A stretch of DNA of 50,547 nt from an uncultured Acidobacteriota bacterium (GTDB lineage: Bacteria > Acidobacteriota > Vicinamibacteria > Marinacidobacterales > SMYC01). A program made the position numbers and the translations under genes. The notes beneath the pieces were generated by a model, which saw only the letters and a list, made by a program, of their open reading frames with translations, had not been told where the DNA came from and did no database searches. The stretch lies in NCBI GenBank assembly GCA_947259165.1, contig CAMYKY010000017.1:1-50547 (forward strand). Reading direction: 5' to 3'. Below, piece by piece: positions 50,246 to 50,547 of this stretch. The stretch's first letter is position 1, and each line of letters starts with the position of its first letter.

Positions 50246-50547
50246 TCAGCCGACGGCGAGTTGCCCGCACGCCGCGCTCGCGTCGAGACCGCGCGGTCGA
50301 CGGATCAAGCAAAACAAACCATGCTCACGCACGCGCTCGCGAAAGGCGACCGCGCGAGACTGGGAGCTCGGCTCTAGCCCTTCACGGCCCGCATTCATCG
50401 GCAAGAGATTCACCCGCACCGGCACCGAGAACGGTTTCAAAAACTCCGCGAGCTCGTCCGCGTGATGCATCTCGTCATTGACGCCGTCCATCAGCGTCAG
50501 CTCGACGAACAAGCTCGATCCTCGTTCGATGAAGGCTTGCCGCAACT
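50246..50547 (-). CDS. rlmN: RlmN-like radical SAM 23S rRNA/tRNA methyltransferase, C-terminal part (cut by window edge)
   Basis: About 100 C-terminal residues; the gene continues past the right edge. ELTLMDGVNDEMHHADELAEFL, VNLLPMNAGREGLEPS, and the end CLIRRPRGLDASAACGQLAVG match the RlmN/Cfr family (typically MLDGVND, NLIPFNP, R...G.D..AACGQL). The cysteine in AACGQL is near the end of the family fold, and the catalytic cysteine is probably that in LFCLIRRPRG. RlmN methylates A2503 of 23S rRNA and A37 of some tRNAs. The radical SAM CxxxCxxC site is outside the window, so confidence rests on the C-terminus. Confidence 0.8.
   Translation of the reverse strand, partial: LRQAFIERGSSLFVELTLMDGVNDEMHHADELAEFLKPFSVPVRVNLLPMNAGREGLEPSSQSRAVAFRERVREHGLFCLIRRPRGLDASAACGQLAVG

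Noticed and set aside
49689..50465. Long plus-strand open frame of about 258 codons
   Set aside because: It lies across the IS3 end and antisense to rnpB; the RNA motifs and P1 pairing explain the sequence.

Overview
The window is GC-rich bacterial chromosome with dense coding on both strands. It carries no rRNA or tRNA genes, prophage or CRISPR array. The gene content suggests a Gram-negative bacterium of the Acidobacteriota/Myxococcota kind: an outer-membrane porin-like protein, periplasmic M16 peptidase pairs, two DUF4388 (PATAN) proteins (one ending in a SPOR-like domain), a sigma-54 response regulator, a type A RNase P RNA, and single-chain glycine decarboxylase. This is inference from family content, not a phylogenetic placement.

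Layout. 1-5289 (-): one tight operon of porin, cupredoxin, sensor kinase, sigma-54 regulator and M16 peptidase. 5395-6345 (+): BASS-type transporter. 6346-7247: gene-poor, with a TolB-like remnant and two copies of an unusual hairpin repeat. 7248-8942 (-): gamma-glutamyltransferase. 9145-12392 (+): an active/inactive M16 pair. 12430-23281: mostly minus-strand metabolism and repair (RidA, DHFR, thymidylate synthase, class V aminotransferase, SNF2/SWIM helicase, creatininase-like protein, two periplasmic thioredoxin-fold proteins, nitrilase). 23581-25306: a broken membrane gene and a metallophosphoesterase. 25402-29798 (-): gcvT-gcvH-gcvP operon. 30265-36957: a degenerate GspE-like protein, a comEA-pseudopilin-spoVG operon, a DUF4388-SPOR protein and a TPR-metalloprotease. 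37175-42071: TlpA, M23 peptidase, sugar epimerase and a DUF4388-DnaJ-TPR protein. 42108-46929 (-): the oxidative pentose phosphate operon gnd-zwf-pgl behind a MerA-like flavoprotein. 47157-50547: GNAT, a truncated TauE, a decayed zone with amidohydrolase, NHL and IS3 fragments, then rnpB and the end of an rlmN-like gene.

The most distinctive feature is a dispersed family of 163-222 bp elements (6856, 7079, 18945, 29871, plus a 38-bp internal-deletion form at 14116). All full copies share a small asymmetric core around ATATCCAGATAT and end in CTAG or CTNAG. Each is enclosed by long inverted arms whose sequence differs between loci while left and right arms still pair. They sit a few bases from stop codons, or next to the gcvT promoter. 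Other points of note are a GspE-family protein in which all four ATPase boxes are altered, an SNF2 gene whose conserved N-terminus has no ATG/GTG/TTG start but a strong Shine-Dalgarno before an ATC codon, a thyA/folA junction where thyA loses its conserved C-terminus, and a membrane gene interrupted by an (AGCT)3 tract.

Promoters. Where visible they are often extended -10 boxes of the form TGnTAnnnT, and several lie so close to the ATG that leaderless transcripts are likely.
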